Shown: positions 35,632-43,765 of the stretch, in pieces
Numbering within the stretch: position 1 is the stretch's first letter
How the letters are laid out: every line of letters begins with the position of its first letter
NCBI RefSeq assembly: GCF_034929435.1
Contig: NZ_JAYFUM010000023.1
Coordinates: 62,001-126,000 of the forward strand
From: Arcicella rigui
Lineage (GTDB): Bacteria; Bacteroidota; Bacteroidia; Cytophagales; Spirosomataceae
Length of the DNA stretch: 64,000 nucleotides
Direction: 5' to 3'
Notes under the pieces: generated by a model
Databases searched by the model: none
Seen by the model: only the letters and a program-made list of their open reading frames with translations
What the model was told of the DNA's origin: nothing
Translations under genes and position numbers: made by a program

Positions 35632-35913
35632 TCAACTAATTTTTCGTTGAATAAATGCCTCGAAGTTTTGTCGATACGAACCCGAAATCGGAATGATTTT
35701 ATCCGCACATTTTATCATATTTCCTTCTACTTGCTTGATATGAGTAATATTAACGATATAAGATTTATGGGTTCTGATAAATTGCTGTTGAGGCAGTTTC
35801 TCCTCAATGTTACTGAGTTTCTCCAAAACAACAAGTGGGGTAGCATTTTCGGTATGAATTTTTATGTAATTCCCGAAACCCTTGAATCTAAGGGATTTTA
35901 TAAAGAACCAATT
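35632..35913 (-). pseudogene. Remnant of a LytTR-type response regulator
   Basis: The minus frame reads NWFFIKSLRFKGFGNYIKIH, then TENATPLVVLEKLSNIEEKL, then PQQQFIRTHKSYIVNITHIK, to a stop at 35632. This is the C-terminal two thirds of a LytTR DNA-binding domain. It keeps the HKSYIVN helix, but the receiver is missing and part of the first strands is deleted between FIKS and GNYIKI. No ATG starts it (only a TTG inside the domain), and a TAA lies just upstream at 35914-35916. It is not expected to be functional. It lies between the two-component gene pair and the LysR gene. Confidence 0.75.
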
Positions 35914-35930
35914 TTATTGCGTTATATGCA

Positions 35931-35959
35931 AGAGGCTGGCTATTTTATAGTCAGCCTCT
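35931..35959. terminator. Hairpin downstream of the LysR gene
   Basis: AGAGGCTG-G-CTAT-TTT-ATAG-T-CAGCCTCT, a 12-bp stem with one internal mismatch. It lies just beyond the LysR stop at 35966. The plus strand continues GTTGTTTT; the minus strand has no T-run. Probably a transcript end for one or both directions. Confidence 0.5.
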
Positions 35960-35965
35960 GTTGTT

Positions 35966-36889
35966 TTAGTACTGTTCAAACCAGCGGAATTTTTCGGCAA
36001 TGATTCTATCTTTTTCTTGTCGGATATAATTTAGTAAAGCTTGTGCCACAGGTGAAAAGTTTTTGCCTTTTACCCAAATCAGATGCCAAGTAGAAATAAT
36101 GGGAAAACCTTTTACGGGAATAATCTGGAGGTCGTTGTTGAGTAATTCGTTTTTTAGTCCAATCAATGGCATAATCGAATAGCCCAAACCCGCCACTACT
36201 GCCTGTTTTACGGCTTCGTTGGAAGTAAGCTCCATTTTTTTCTGAATCGGTAGGTGATTTTCTTCGATAAATTTCTCCATAATTCTTCTTGTACCTGAGC
36301 CTTGTTCACGGTAAATCATGGGTAAATTTCCTAAAATATCTTTTTCATAATTGTTATTCAGATAGACTTCTTGTTTGTTGCCTACCAAAAACAATTTGTT
36401 TAGCATGAGTTCTTCTTTTTCAATTTGTAAATTATCGGGCAAAACTGAAACCAAAGAAAAATCTACCTCATTATTTTCCAAACTTTCTAATACTTTGGCT
36501 TTGTTGGTTACGTCCAAAATCAATTCTATCCCTTTATGCTGCTTCAAAAAGTCAGTTAAAAAGTAAGGAATAATATATTTTCCAGTAGAAACTACCGAAA
36601 GTTTTAAACGCCCCGTGAGTTGCCCTTTATAGGCTAAAGTTTTAAAATTAATGGCATTTACTTCATTCAAAATTCGCTCGGCAGCAATGGCGATTTCCTT
36701 TCCAAAATCTGTGATAAATAGCTTTCTTCCAACTACTTCCGTAAGTGGAATGTCGAATTGGTCTTGAAAATTTCGGAGTTGAATCGACACCGCAGGTTGC
36801 GTTAAATGCAACTCTTCCGAAGCCTTTGTGATACTCTGAGTTTGGGTTACTTTCAGGAATACCTGTAACTGATGCAAAGTATAGTTCAT
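35966..36889 (-). CDS. LysR family transcriptional regulator
   Basis: A 307-residue regulator. The HTH is at residues 3-62 (LHQLQVFLKVTQTQSITKAS, LHLTQPAVSIQLRNFQDQF), followed by a typical effector domain (GRLKLSVVSTGKYIIPYFLT, VDFSLVSVLPDNL). It is divergent from isocitrate dehydrogenase and the bicarbonate-transporter genes, 95 bp apart. LysR/SbtA pairing is common in Bacteroidota and cyanobacteria. Regulation of the icd-DUF6671-Sua5-SbtA block by carbon status or 2-oxoglutarate is therefore an attractive but untested guess. A palindrome TAATGATTATCATTA lies 10 bp upstream of its start codon, next to its apparent -7 box. Confidence 0.93.
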   Translation of the reverse strand: MNYTLHQLQVFLKVTQTQSITKASEELHLTQPAVSIQLRNFQDQFDIPLTEVVGRKLFITDFGKEIAIAAERILNEVNAINFKTLAYKGQLTGRLKLSVVSTGKYIIPYFLTDFLKQHKGIELILDVTNKAKVLESLENNEVDFSLVSVLPDNLQIEKEELMLNKLFLVGNKQEVYLNNNYEKDILGNLPMIYREQGSGTRRIMEKFIEENHLPIQKKMELTSNEAVKQAVVAGLGYSIMPLIGLKNELLNNDLQIIPVKGFPIISTWHLIWVKGKNFSPVAQALLNYIRQEKDRIIAEKFRWFEQY

Positions 36890-36898
36890 AAATATAAT

Positions 36899-36921
36899 TA
36901 ATGATTATCATTACAAATATA
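36899..36921 (-). promoter_or_regulatory. Fur-box-like palindrome beside a -7 box for the LysR gene
   Basis: TAATGATTATCATTA (36899-36913) is a perfect 15-bp palindrome whose minus strand equals the central 15 bases of the 19-base Fur consensus GATAATGATAATCATTATC. On the minus strand it follows TATATTTG (36921-36914), a phylum -7 box for the LysR gene. It could instead be the LysR autoregulatory site. No good -33 box is seen. Confidence 0.45.
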
Positions 36922-36984
36922 AATAAAAATATATGAATTGTTTTTAAGAATTTTGCAAAGTCAAAAAAATAAAAGCAAATCAAC

Positions 36985-38421
36985 ATGACACGAATCACAG
37001 TAGCAAAAGGCGATGGCATTGGGCCAGAAATTATGGATGCCACTTTGGCAATCATCTTAGCAGCAGGAGCGGCTATTGAAGTCGAGGAAATTGAAGTAGG
37101 CGAAAAAGTGTATTTGGCAGGAAATACGGCTGGTATCGCTAAGGAATCTTGGGATGTGGTACGAAGAAACAAAGTATTCTTGAAAGCTCCCATTACTACT
37201 CCGCAAGGCGGCGGTTATAAAAGTTTGAATGTAACGACCCGTAAATTTTTAGGACTTTACTCAAACGTTCGCCCGTGTACAAGTTTACATCCTTTCGTTA
37301 AAACGAAGCATCCAGATATGGATATTGTGATTATCAGAGAAAACGAAGAAGATTTGTACGCTGGGATTGAGCATCAACAAACAGACGAAGTAGTACAATG
37401 TTTGAAATTAATTAGCCGTCCGGGCTGTGAAAAAATCGTGCGTTATGCTTTTGAGTACGCCAAACAATACGGACGCAAAAAAGTGACTTGTTTCACCAAA
37501 GATAATATCATGAAACAAACAGATGGTTTGTTTCACCAAGTATTCGATGAAATAGCCAAAGAGTATCCAGCAATTGAAAATGAACATTGGATTATCGACA
37601 TCGGAGCGGCAAAAATGGCTGATACGCCAGAAGCTTTTGACGTAATCGTAATGCCGAATTTATACGGCGATGTACTTTCAGACGTAGCTGCACAAATTGC
37701 AGGTTCGGTTGGTTTGGCGGGTTCTGCCAACATTGGCGAAGAATGTGCCATGTTTGAAGCCATTCATGGTTCGGCCCCAAGAAGAGCAGGACAAAACCTT
37801 GCGAACCCTTCGGGATTGTTGCAAGGAGCAATTATGATGTTGAATCATATCGGCGAAACAGCCGTGGCAGAAAAAGTACAAAATGCTTGGCTAAGAACTA
37901 TCGAAGAGGGCATTCATACTTACGATATTTATAAAGAAGGAATCAGTACGCAGAAAGTAGGTACAAAAGAATTTGCTGAGGCAGTGATTGCTAATTTGGG
38001 CAAACAGCCTCAAACCTTTAAACCTGTTAATTATTCAAAGGGAGCAGCGTTGAATTTGCCGAAGTATCAGCGTAAAGCTCCTGCTAAAAAAGAACTGGTT
38101 GGGGTAGATGTATTTGTACATTGGACAGGTACAGACCCCAACGAGTTGGCAGGAAAAGTACAGGCATTAGACAAAGATGGTATCAAACTTTCGATGATTA
38201 CCAACCGTGGTATCAAAGTTTGGCCAGACGGTTTCAAAGAAACATTCTGTACAGACCACTGGCGTTGCAGATTCAAACCAACAGCGGGAAGTACTATCCA
38301 AAAACAAGACATCATTCAATTATTAAATGACTGTTTAGAGTTTGGCATTGATACCATCAAGACCGAAAACTTGTATGAGTTCGATGGAAAACCAGCATTC
38401 TCTTTAGGTCAAGGACAATAA
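36985..38421 (+). CDS. icd: NADP-dependent isocitrate dehydrogenase (long form with C-terminal domain)
   Basis: A 478-residue decarboxylating dehydrogenase converting isocitrate to 2-oxoglutarate and CO2. Substrate-binding residues Ser80, Asn82, Arg86 and Arg96 are visible in KSLNVTTRKFLGLYSNVRP. IIRENEEDLYAGIEH follows, and the metal-binding Asp residues are in VIVMPNLYGDVLSDVAAQ and the cofactor loop AMFEAIHGSAPRRAG. The last 130 residues (from GVDVFVHWTGTDPNELAGKV) form the extra domain found in the longer, Thermus/Rickettsia-type enzymes. This could be a second copy of a chromosomal enzyme. It leads the block ending with SbtA, and its CO2 product makes the association notable. The ATG is 95 bp from the divergent LysR gene. 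Confidence 0.94.
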   Translation: MTRITVAKGDGIGPEIMDATLAIILAAGAAIEVEEIEVGEKVYLAGNTAGIAKESWDVVRRNKVFLKAPITTPQGGGYKSLNVTTRKFLGLYSNVRPCTSLHPFVKTKHPDMDIVIIRENEEDLYAGIEHQQTDEVVQCLKLISRPGCEKIVRYAFEYAKQYGRKKVTCFTKDNIMKQTDGLFHQVFDEIAKEYPAIENEHWIIDIGAAKMADTPEAFDVIVMPNLYGDVLSDVAAQIAGSVGLAGSANIGEECAMFEAIHGSAPRRAGQNLANPSGLLQGAIMMLNHIGETAVAEKVQNAWLRTIEEGIHTYDIYKEGISTQKVGTKEFAEAVIANLGKQPQTFKPVNYSKGAALNLPKYQRKAPAKKELVGVDVFVHWTGTDPNELAGKVQALDKDGIKLSMITNRGIKVWPDGFKETFCTDHWRCRFKPTAGSTIQKQDIIQLLNDCLEFGIDTIKTENLYEFDGKPAFSLGQGQ

Positions 38422-38432
38422 AATTGAACATC

Positions 38433-38672
38433 ATGGAAATACAACTGATGCTTGGTCGATTTAGCGGAAAAGAAGCCATAGAACTTATTTCGCAGATGAT
38501 TCAAGTGAAAATCAAATTTCACGAAGGTAAAATTTCTTCAGTAAGTAACGAAGAAGACATTAAAAGACGTGAGGCAAGAATCAAAGAGCTTCAGCATGAT
38601 TTAGCCGAAATTCGCAAGTATGTGCAAACACAAGGCGAAACCGTGAATATAGATGCTAAGATTCTGATTTAA
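38433..38672 (+). CDS. Small coiled-coil protein, hypothetical
   Basis: A 79-residue protein counted from the ATG at 38433 (an in-frame TTG 9 bp earlier is less likely). It is helical with a heptad-like, charged middle (EEDIKRREARIKELQHDLAE) and no membrane segment. It begins 11 bp after icd and ends 11 bp before the DUF6671 gene, so it is operonic. Small proteins of this type often sit beside DUF6671/SbtA in Bacteroidota. A regulatory partner such as the PII-like SbtB would be expected near SbtA, but this sequence does not look like one. Function unknown. Confidence 0.65.
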   Translation: MEIQLMLGRFSGKEAIELISQMIQVKIKFHEGKISSVSNEEDIKRREARIKELQHDLAEIRKYVQTQGETVNIDAKILI

Positions 38673-38683
38673 TTCTTTATAAA

Positions 38684-39520
38684 ATGTTTAAAGGGCGAAC
38701 ATTACTGATTGCAACGAAACATCGCAAAGAGCAAGTAATCGCACCCATTTTAGAGGAAGCATTAGGAGTAAAATGTGTGGTGTCGGAGAATATAGATACA
38801 GATGAATTGGGAACATTTGCAGGCGAAGTAGAAAGGACGAAAAGTCCTTTAGAAACGGCAAGAATGAAATGCGAATTGGCAAGAGAAAAGGACAAGTTTG
38901 ATTTGGTTTTGGCAAGTGAAGGCTCTTTTGGTTCACATCCGCAATTGTTTTTTATGAAAGCAAATGAAGAAATGTTGTTATTGAAAGACTATCAAAATCA
39001 AATAGAACTCACTGTAAATGAGATTTTTACAGAAACAAACTTTGATGCCGAAACGCTTTCTTCTGAACAAGAACTTGTCGAATTTGTCCAAAAAGTACAG
39101 TTCCCCAGTCATGGTCTTATTCTTCGACCTTCCAAAGACAATTTTACCGAAATGACCAAAGGGATTATAGATTGGCAAACCCTAAAAAATGTTTTTCATA
39201 GCATTCATCAAAAGTATGGATGTGTTTATGCCGAAACAGATATGAGGGCAATGTATAATCCGACAAGAATGAAAATGATTGGAAAAACGACACAAAAACT
39301 GGTGGAAAAAGCCAAAAGTCTTTGTCCGATTTGTAGTACCCCTGGTTTTGGGATTACAGGTTTTCATTCGGGGCTTCCTTGTCGTGTTTGTGGCTTGCCT
39401 ACAAGTTCTATCAAAACGGTAATATGGAGTTGTCAAAAATGCTCGTACAGTAGCGAGCAATTATACCGAGAAAATAAACCAACAGAAGACCCTATGTATT
39501 GTGATTTTTGTAATCCATAA
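38684..39520 (+). CDS. DUF6671 family protein
   Basis: A 278-residue protein. The N-terminal two thirds (RTLLIATKHRKEQVIAPILE, FDLVLASEGSFGSHPQLFF) form the conserved alpha/beta domain. The C-terminus has zinc-ribbon-like cysteines: LCPICSTPGFGI, PCRVCGLP, SCQKCSY and YCDFC, four CxxC pairs enough for two zinc sites. Biochemical function is not known. It is located between icd and Sua5 in a tightly spaced series (11 and 6 bp gaps), ending in the bicarbonate transporter. Confidence 0.8.
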   Translation: MFKGRTLLIATKHRKEQVIAPILEEALGVKCVVSENIDTDELGTFAGEVERTKSPLETARMKCELAREKDKFDLVLASEGSFGSHPQLFFMKANEEMLLLKDYQNQIELTVNEIFTETNFDAETLSSEQELVEFVQKVQFPSHGLILRPSKDNFTEMTKGIIDWQTLKNVFHSIHQKYGCVYAETDMRAMYNPTRMKMIGKTTQKLVEKAKSLCPICSTPGFGITGFHSGLPCRVCGLPTSSIKTVIWSCQKCSYSSEQLYRENKPTEDPMYCDFCNP

Positions 39521-39526
39521 AAAAGC

Positions 39527-40486
39527 ATGATTGAAGTAACAAAAGATATAAACAGAGCAGCCTTTTTTTTAAATAATAACGAAGTAATAGGTATGCCAAC
39601 CGAAACAGTTTACGGTTTGGCAGGGAATATTTACAGTGAACAAGCAGTTAAAAAGATTTTTGAAGTAAAACAAAGACCTTTCTACAATCCTTTGATTGTA
39701 CACATAAAGTCGGTGGAGTACCTTGAAAAAGTAGCAGTAGAAATACCAGAGCAAGCCATCCAATTGAGTAATCATTTTTGGCCCGGACCACTTACTTTAT
39801 TATTAAAAAAGCATCCGAGTATTCCTAATATTATTACGGCAGGCAAAGAAACGGTTGCCGTCAGGATTCCCAAACACCCAACAGCTCAGTCGCTTTTGGC
39901 ATTATTGGATTATCCGCTTGCTGCACCAAGTGCTAATCCATTTGGTTCGATTAGCCCAACAACAGCCGAACACGTAGCCGAGTATTTTAATGGAAAAATA
40001 CCCGCAGTGTTAGACGGCGGTGCATCTGAAAATGGCTTAGAATCAACCATTATTGGATTTATCGACAATCAGGCGGTTTTGTTTAGACATGGAGCGATTT
40101 CGATAGAAGAAATTGAAGCATTAATAGGAAAAATTGCGATTAAAACCAGTGCCAAAGACCAACCCGATGCTCCCGGAATGCTTTTGAAACACTACGCTCC
40201 GAACACGCCAACTTTTGTTACCGACGATGTACAAAGTATGGTAAACTCTTTTTCGAGAAAAAAAGTAGGACTGATTTTATTCAAAGATAAAATAGCAAAT
40301 GCTGATAAACATTATTATGAAGTATTGGCAGAAAACGGAGATTTACAAGTAGCAGGAGCAAATCTGTACGCCGCCATGCACCGATTAGACAAACAACAAT
40401 TGGATGCCATTATTATCGAAAAACTGCCCAATATCGGCATTGGGCGAAGTATCAACGACCGCTTAGAAAGAGCAAGATTCAAATAA
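39527..40486 (+). CDS. sua5: L-threonylcarbamoyladenylate synthase (Sua5 type)
   Basis: A 319-residue protein that makes threonylcarbamoyl-AMP from threonine, bicarbonate and ATP for t6A modification of tRNA. YrdC-domain marks are GMPTETVYGLAGN, KIFEVKQRPFYNPLIVH, FWPGPLTLLLKKHPSIP, VAVRIPKHP, LAAPSANPFGSISPTTA and GLESTIIGF. The C-terminal Sua5 domain starts near residue 225 (PDAPGMLLKHYAPNTPTFV). Since the enzyme uses bicarbonate, its position directly upstream of an SbtA-like bicarbonate transporter is suggestive. It may be the only t6A synthase gene or a second one; the chromosome is not visible. Confidence 0.94.
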   Translation: MIEVTKDINRAAFFLNNNEVIGMPTETVYGLAGNIYSEQAVKKIFEVKQRPFYNPLIVHIKSVEYLEKVAVEIPEQAIQLSNHFWPGPLTLLLKKHPSIPNIITAGKETVAVRIPKHPTAQSLLALLDYPLAAPSANPFGSISPTTAEHVAEYFNGKIPAVLDGGASENGLESTIIGFIDNQAVLFRHGAISIEEIEALIGKIAIKTSAKDQPDAPGMLLKHYAPNTPTFVTDDVQSMVNSFSRKKVGLILFKDKIANADKHYYEVLAENGDLQVAGANLYAAMHRLDKQQLDAIIIEKLPNIGIGRSINDRLERARFK

Positions 40487-40513
40487 ATTTCATAATCCTT
40501 AAATCCTTACAAT

Positions 40514-41476
40514 ATGAACTTAGAATTACTAATCGAAAACTTAACCAATCCTGCACTCTTATTTTTTGTGCTGGGTATTATTGCTGTACAACTCAAAAGT
40601 GATTTAGAAATTCCGCCAAATTCTTCTAAATTCATTTCGCTCTATCTCTTGTTCTCAATTGGTTTCAAGGGCGGGCAAGAGTTGGCTCATAGCCCATTTA
40701 ATCTTGAGATTATTTGGGCTTTACTTTTTGGTGTTTTCTTGGCTTGTATCATTCCATTTTACAGTTTCTTTATTCTGAAAAAGAAACTAAGTATCGAAAA
40801 CGCAGGAGCAATTTGTGCTGCCTACGGTTCGGTAAGTGCTGTAACTTTTGTAACGGCGGTTTCGTTTTTAGAAATGCAAAATCATACCATGAATGGCTAC
40901 ATGGTAGCTGTAATGTCGATGATGGAAGCACCAGCCATCATTGTTGGTGTTGTATTGATACGTATTTTTGGAAGTAAAAGCGATACTCCTCAAGGCTTAA
41001 AAACAGTAGTAAAACACTCTTTAACCAACGGTAGCGTACTGCTAATTATCGGGAGTTTAATTATCGGTTTGTTGGCAAGTGAACAGCAAGCACAAGGTAT
41101 TAAACCTTTTACCACAGATATTTTTAAAGGCTTTTTAGCGATTTTCCTTTTAGACATGGGAATTATCAGCGGTAAAAAAATCAGCAATTTTTATCAATCT
41201 GGTTGGTTTACGATTCTGTTTGCTATGGTGATACCTCTTTTTAATGGTTGTTGGGTAGCTATTGCCAGTGGTTTTATTACCCATGAAGTAGGCAACAGAT
41301 TTATCTTCGCTATTTTGGCGGCAAGTGCTTCTTACATTGCCGTACCTGCGGCTATGAAAATAGCAGTACCAAAAGCGAACCCCGGTTTGTTTTTACCAAT
41401 GGCATTGGCGATTACATTCCCTTTCAATATTACTTTCGGAATGCCTATTTACTTGGCAATTGTAAATCATTTCTAA
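40514..41476 (+). CDS. SbtA-like sodium-dependent bicarbonate transporter family permease
   Basis: A 320-residue membrane protein with about 10 helices in two related halves. Family marks are FFVLGIIAVQLKSDLEIPP, KFISLYLLFSIGFKGGQEL (SIGLKGG-type motif), AAYGSVSAVTFVTAVSFLE, FLLDMGIISGKKIS and ILAASASYIAVPAAMKIAVP. Cyanobacterial SbtA imports bicarbonate with sodium. Heterotrophic Bacteroidota members are less studied, so the substrate is inferred. It is the last gene of the icd block and is followed by a strong terminator. Confidence 0.9.
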   Translation: MNLELLIENLTNPALLFFVLGIIAVQLKSDLEIPPNSSKFISLYLLFSIGFKGGQELAHSPFNLEIIWALLFGVFLACIIPFYSFFILKKKLSIENAGAICAAYGSVSAVTFVTAVSFLEMQNHTMNGYMVAVMSMMEAPAIIVGVVLIRIFGSKSDTPQGLKTVVKHSLTNGSVLLIIGSLIIGLLASEQQAQGIKPFTTDIFKGFLAIFLLDMGIISGKKISNFYQSGWFTILFAMVIPLFNGCWVAIASGFITHEVGNRFIFAILAASASYIAVPAAMKIAVPKANPGLFLPMALAITFPFNITFGMPIYLAIVNHF

Positions 41477-41496
41477 AAGCACCTATAAACCTATTT

Positions 41497-41530
41497 GCCT
41501 TCGCCGACGATTGTTTGCGAAGGCTTTTTT
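41497..41530 (+). terminator. Rho-independent terminator after the bicarbonate transporter
   Basis: GCCTTCGC (41497-41504), a 12-nt loop and GCGAAGGC (41517-41524) followed directly by TTTTTT. It ends the icd-SbtA transcript and lies before the separate Crp-type regulator gene. Confidence 0.9.
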
Positions 41531-41595
41531 GTGTAAATACATTAATCAAGCTATATTTATACTTCGTTCAAGCTAAATATTTTAATAGACATTTG

Positions 41596-42231
41596 ATGCA
41601 AGTAGAGTTGAGGTTTCTTCAAGAAAAGTTTAGTAACATTTTTGAAAATGAATTATTGAAAGAACTTTCCCAAATCGGGAATTATATGACAATTGAGGAA
41701 GGTCATGTATTGATGCGACCGGGCGGATATATTCGCTCTGTTCCGATTATCCTTAATGGTTCAATCAAAATTCTACGAACCGACAAAGAAGGAAAGGAAG
41801 CACTATTGTATTATATCGGCGATACCGACTCTTGTGCGATGTCGCTTACTTGCTGTTTAGATAGAAAAACAAGTGAAATTACAGCCATTGCCGAAGAAAG
41901 AACCACTTTAATAACGATACCTGTCGAGAAAGTAGAAGAATGGATAAGTAAATATTCATCTTGGAAAAACTTCGTTTTTGCTACCTATCAAAAGCGTTTT
42001 GAAGACCTATTAGCCGTTATCGACGACGTAGTTTTTCATAAATTAGACGAACGACTCATCAACTTACTCCAACGCAAAGCCAAACAAAGCGGCAACACAA
42101 TTTTCAATATTACCCACGAAGAATTAGCCAACGAACTGGCAACTTCCCGAGAAGTAATATCCAGACTATTGAAACAATTAGAAAAAATAGATAAGGTAAA
42201 GCTTTCCAGAAATAAGGTGGAGTTGTTGTAG
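41596..42231 (+). CDS. Crp/Fnr family transcriptional regulator
   Basis: A 211-residue regulator from the ATG at 41596; an upstream in-frame TTG lies inside the preceding terminator and adds an unlikely N-terminus. The N-terminal cyclic-nucleotide-binding beta roll is present (GHVLMRPGGYIRSVPIILNG, LYYIGDTDSCAMSLTCC). The C-terminal winged helix is VITHEELA-like (FNITHEELANELATSREVIS, RLLKQLEKIDKVKLSRNKVE). The Fnr-type cysteine pattern is absent at the N-terminus, although a CAMSLTCC cluster lies in the sensor barrel, as in several Bacteroidota members of unknown ligand. Monocistronic. Confidence 0.9.
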   Translation: MQVELRFLQEKFSNIFENELLKELSQIGNYMTIEEGHVLMRPGGYIRSVPIILNGSIKILRTDKEGKEALLYYIGDTDSCAMSLTCCLDRKTSEITAIAEERTTLITIPVEKVEEWISKYSSWKNFVFATYQKRFEDLLAVIDDVVFHKLDERLINLLQRKAKQSGNTIFNITHEELANELATSREVISRLLKQLEKIDKVKLSRNKVELL

Positions 42232-42260
42232 AGAGAGTATATTTATTCCAATTTTTACCA

Positions 42261-42382
42261 TTAATCCTGCAAATTTAAAATTTTACTTTCAATTTGCAGG
42301 GTTAATCGTGATGAAGGAGCGTATTTCTACAAATTTGAAATTTGGATGGAAAACAATTCAGAAAGAAATTCTTGAAAAATAG
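42261..42382 (+). repeat. Hairpin TTAATCCTGCAAATT followed by a tiny frame
   Basis: TTAATCCTGCAAATT (42261-42275) and AATTTGCAGGGTTAA (42291-42305) form a 15-bp stem with one mismatch and a 15-nt loop. The same sequence forms the core of the inverted repeat at 44600-44660. Five bases further an ATG opens a 23-codon frame (42311-42382, MKERISTNLKFGWKTIQKEI) that I cannot assign. It may be what is left of a gene that once followed the hairpin. Confidence 0.6.
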
Positions 42383-42433
42383 AACATAAAATGAATTTAT
42401 AATTGATGCAAGTAAGAACAGAATTAACCTACA

Positions 42434-43045
42434 ATGCTGAAAATGAATTATGTTTTAGTCAAATGCCATATATTACGAAGGATAATACAAATACTTCTCC
42501 AATGGCTAATGCTTTTAATGATTAATGCTATTTCTTTAGCGTGTCAAATTGAAAAAAAACCTGATTTACAGATTGATTTACATGGTCACCAATTCAACTT
42601 ATACATTGATAATGATACTTTAGGAGAGTTAAGAGATGCTAACAATCGTTTATTGGAAAAAGGGAAATGCTCAATTGTTAATGCAAAGTCTAAAATTTTT
42701 ATTGAGGTTTTCAGTAAGGAAGTTATTTGTTATGATAAAGAAAAAAAAGTAGTATTATCAGCGTTTTCTCTACAAGAAAGATTTAGCACAATAGCAGAGC
42801 TAAAGCCATTAAATAAAGACTTTGTTATGTTAATATCTCCTGAGAAGATGTACATATATGATGACAAACTCAAAATTAGAATGTCTCCTCTGGATAGTAT
42901 ATTTAACAGAAATAGAAAGTTGAAATTCACATCCATTCAAAAATGGACTTATTCAATTTTAGGAGAGGATAGAATAAAAATATTTATTCCACAAATTAAT
43001 GGAAGTACTTTTATAGAAACAATTAGTCTAAAATCATTAAAATAA
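42434..43045 (+). CDS. Hypothetical lipoprotein
   Basis: A 203-residue protein. The N-terminus is basic then hydrophobic (RRIIQILLQWLMLLMINAIS) and ends in LAC at Cys37, a likely lipobox. Mature part is beta-rich (LQIDLHGHQFNLYIDNDTLG, FIEVFSKEVICYDKEKKVVL). No known domain. The exact start is uncertain because the region before the hydrophobic stretch is long; a second ATG lies 9 bp inside. Next gene 141 bp downstream is another lipoprotein; the two may be related accessory genes. Confidence 0.6.
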   Translation: MLKMNYVLVKCHILRRIIQILLQWLMLLMINAISLACQIEKKPDLQIDLHGHQFNLYIDNDTLGELRDANNRLLEKGKCSIVNAKSKIFIEVFSKEVICYDKEKKVVLSAFSLQERFSTIAELKPLNKDFVMLISPEKMYIYDDKLKIRMSPLDSIFNRNRKLKFTSIQKWTYSILGEDRIKIFIPQINGSTFIETISLKSLK

Positions 43046-43186
43046 TAAGCTTAATTTTCATTATTCCTGTGTTTTCCCTCAACACTTTTTTTAAGAGTAA
43101 ATTTGAAATTTGATATGATTTCATAGCTTTACAAACTTTAAGGAATAGGGGATAAATATCATCATAAAGTTAAATCAATCCTACAA

Positions 43187-43753
43187 ATGAGAAAAACCAT
43201 AATATTTTTTGTGCTTGCTTGTTTACCGATTTTGATAATTTTAAGTTGTAAAACAGATAAACAGACAAGTCAAAATACAACTAAACAATTGTATGACAGT
43301 GTTGTAGTCTATCTCTATGATGGTTTTATGGGGCAAGAAATTGTAGATTCAACAAGGCACTTAGATTCAACGGTTGTAACTCAATTAAATTTGAATAGCT
43401 CTCAGATAACGGAATTATCTGCACTAATTAGCCAAAAAAGGTTAGCAAAAAGTGATTCTCTTTGTGAAGAGGCAGCTTGTTGTTCACCTCATCACGGTAT
43501 AGTTTTTTATAAAAACCAAAAGCCCAGCCAGTGGATGAGTATATGTTTTGACTGTAATTGTATGAATTCAACCATTCAAACAGAAATTTGTCCAACATAT
43601 TTAGTTGATTTTTTTAAAAGCTTACATCTGAAAGTAGGGAATAAAGAATTGATTCCCGAACACTTTGGAATGTTTGACCCACAGGGTGATATACGGAAAA
43701 TCAATAGAGCAAAATATGGTAGCTCGTATGATTCACTTAGACATAATTTGTGA
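43187..43753 (+). CDS. Hypothetical lipoprotein
   Basis: A 188-residue lipoprotein: signal sequence RKTIIFFVLACLPILIILSC, with the lipidated Cys inside ILSC. The mature protein has a cysteine-rich patch (SLCEEAACCSPHHGIVFYKN, ICFDCNCMN) that may bind metal or form disulfides. No family recognised. Its 5' end and leader have a decayed counterpart at 53866-53910, showing that this gene once existed in a second copy. It is followed 12 bp later by the hairpin element at 43766-43953. Confidence 0.65.
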   Translation: MRKTIIFFVLACLPILIILSCKTDKQTSQNTTKQLYDSVVVYLYDGFMGQEIVDSTRHLDSTVVTQLNLNSSQITELSALISQKRLAKSDSLCEEAACCSPHHGIVFYKNQKPSQWMSICFDCNCMNSTIQTEICPTYLVDFFKSLHLKVGNKELIPEHFGMFDPQGDIRKINRAKYGSSYDSLRHNL

Positions 43754-43765
43754 TTTTATAGATTG

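Noticed and set aside
41515..41595. N-terminal extension of the Crp-type regulator
   Set aside because: The TTG start is inside the rho-independent terminator of the preceding gene, and the extension is not Crp-like.
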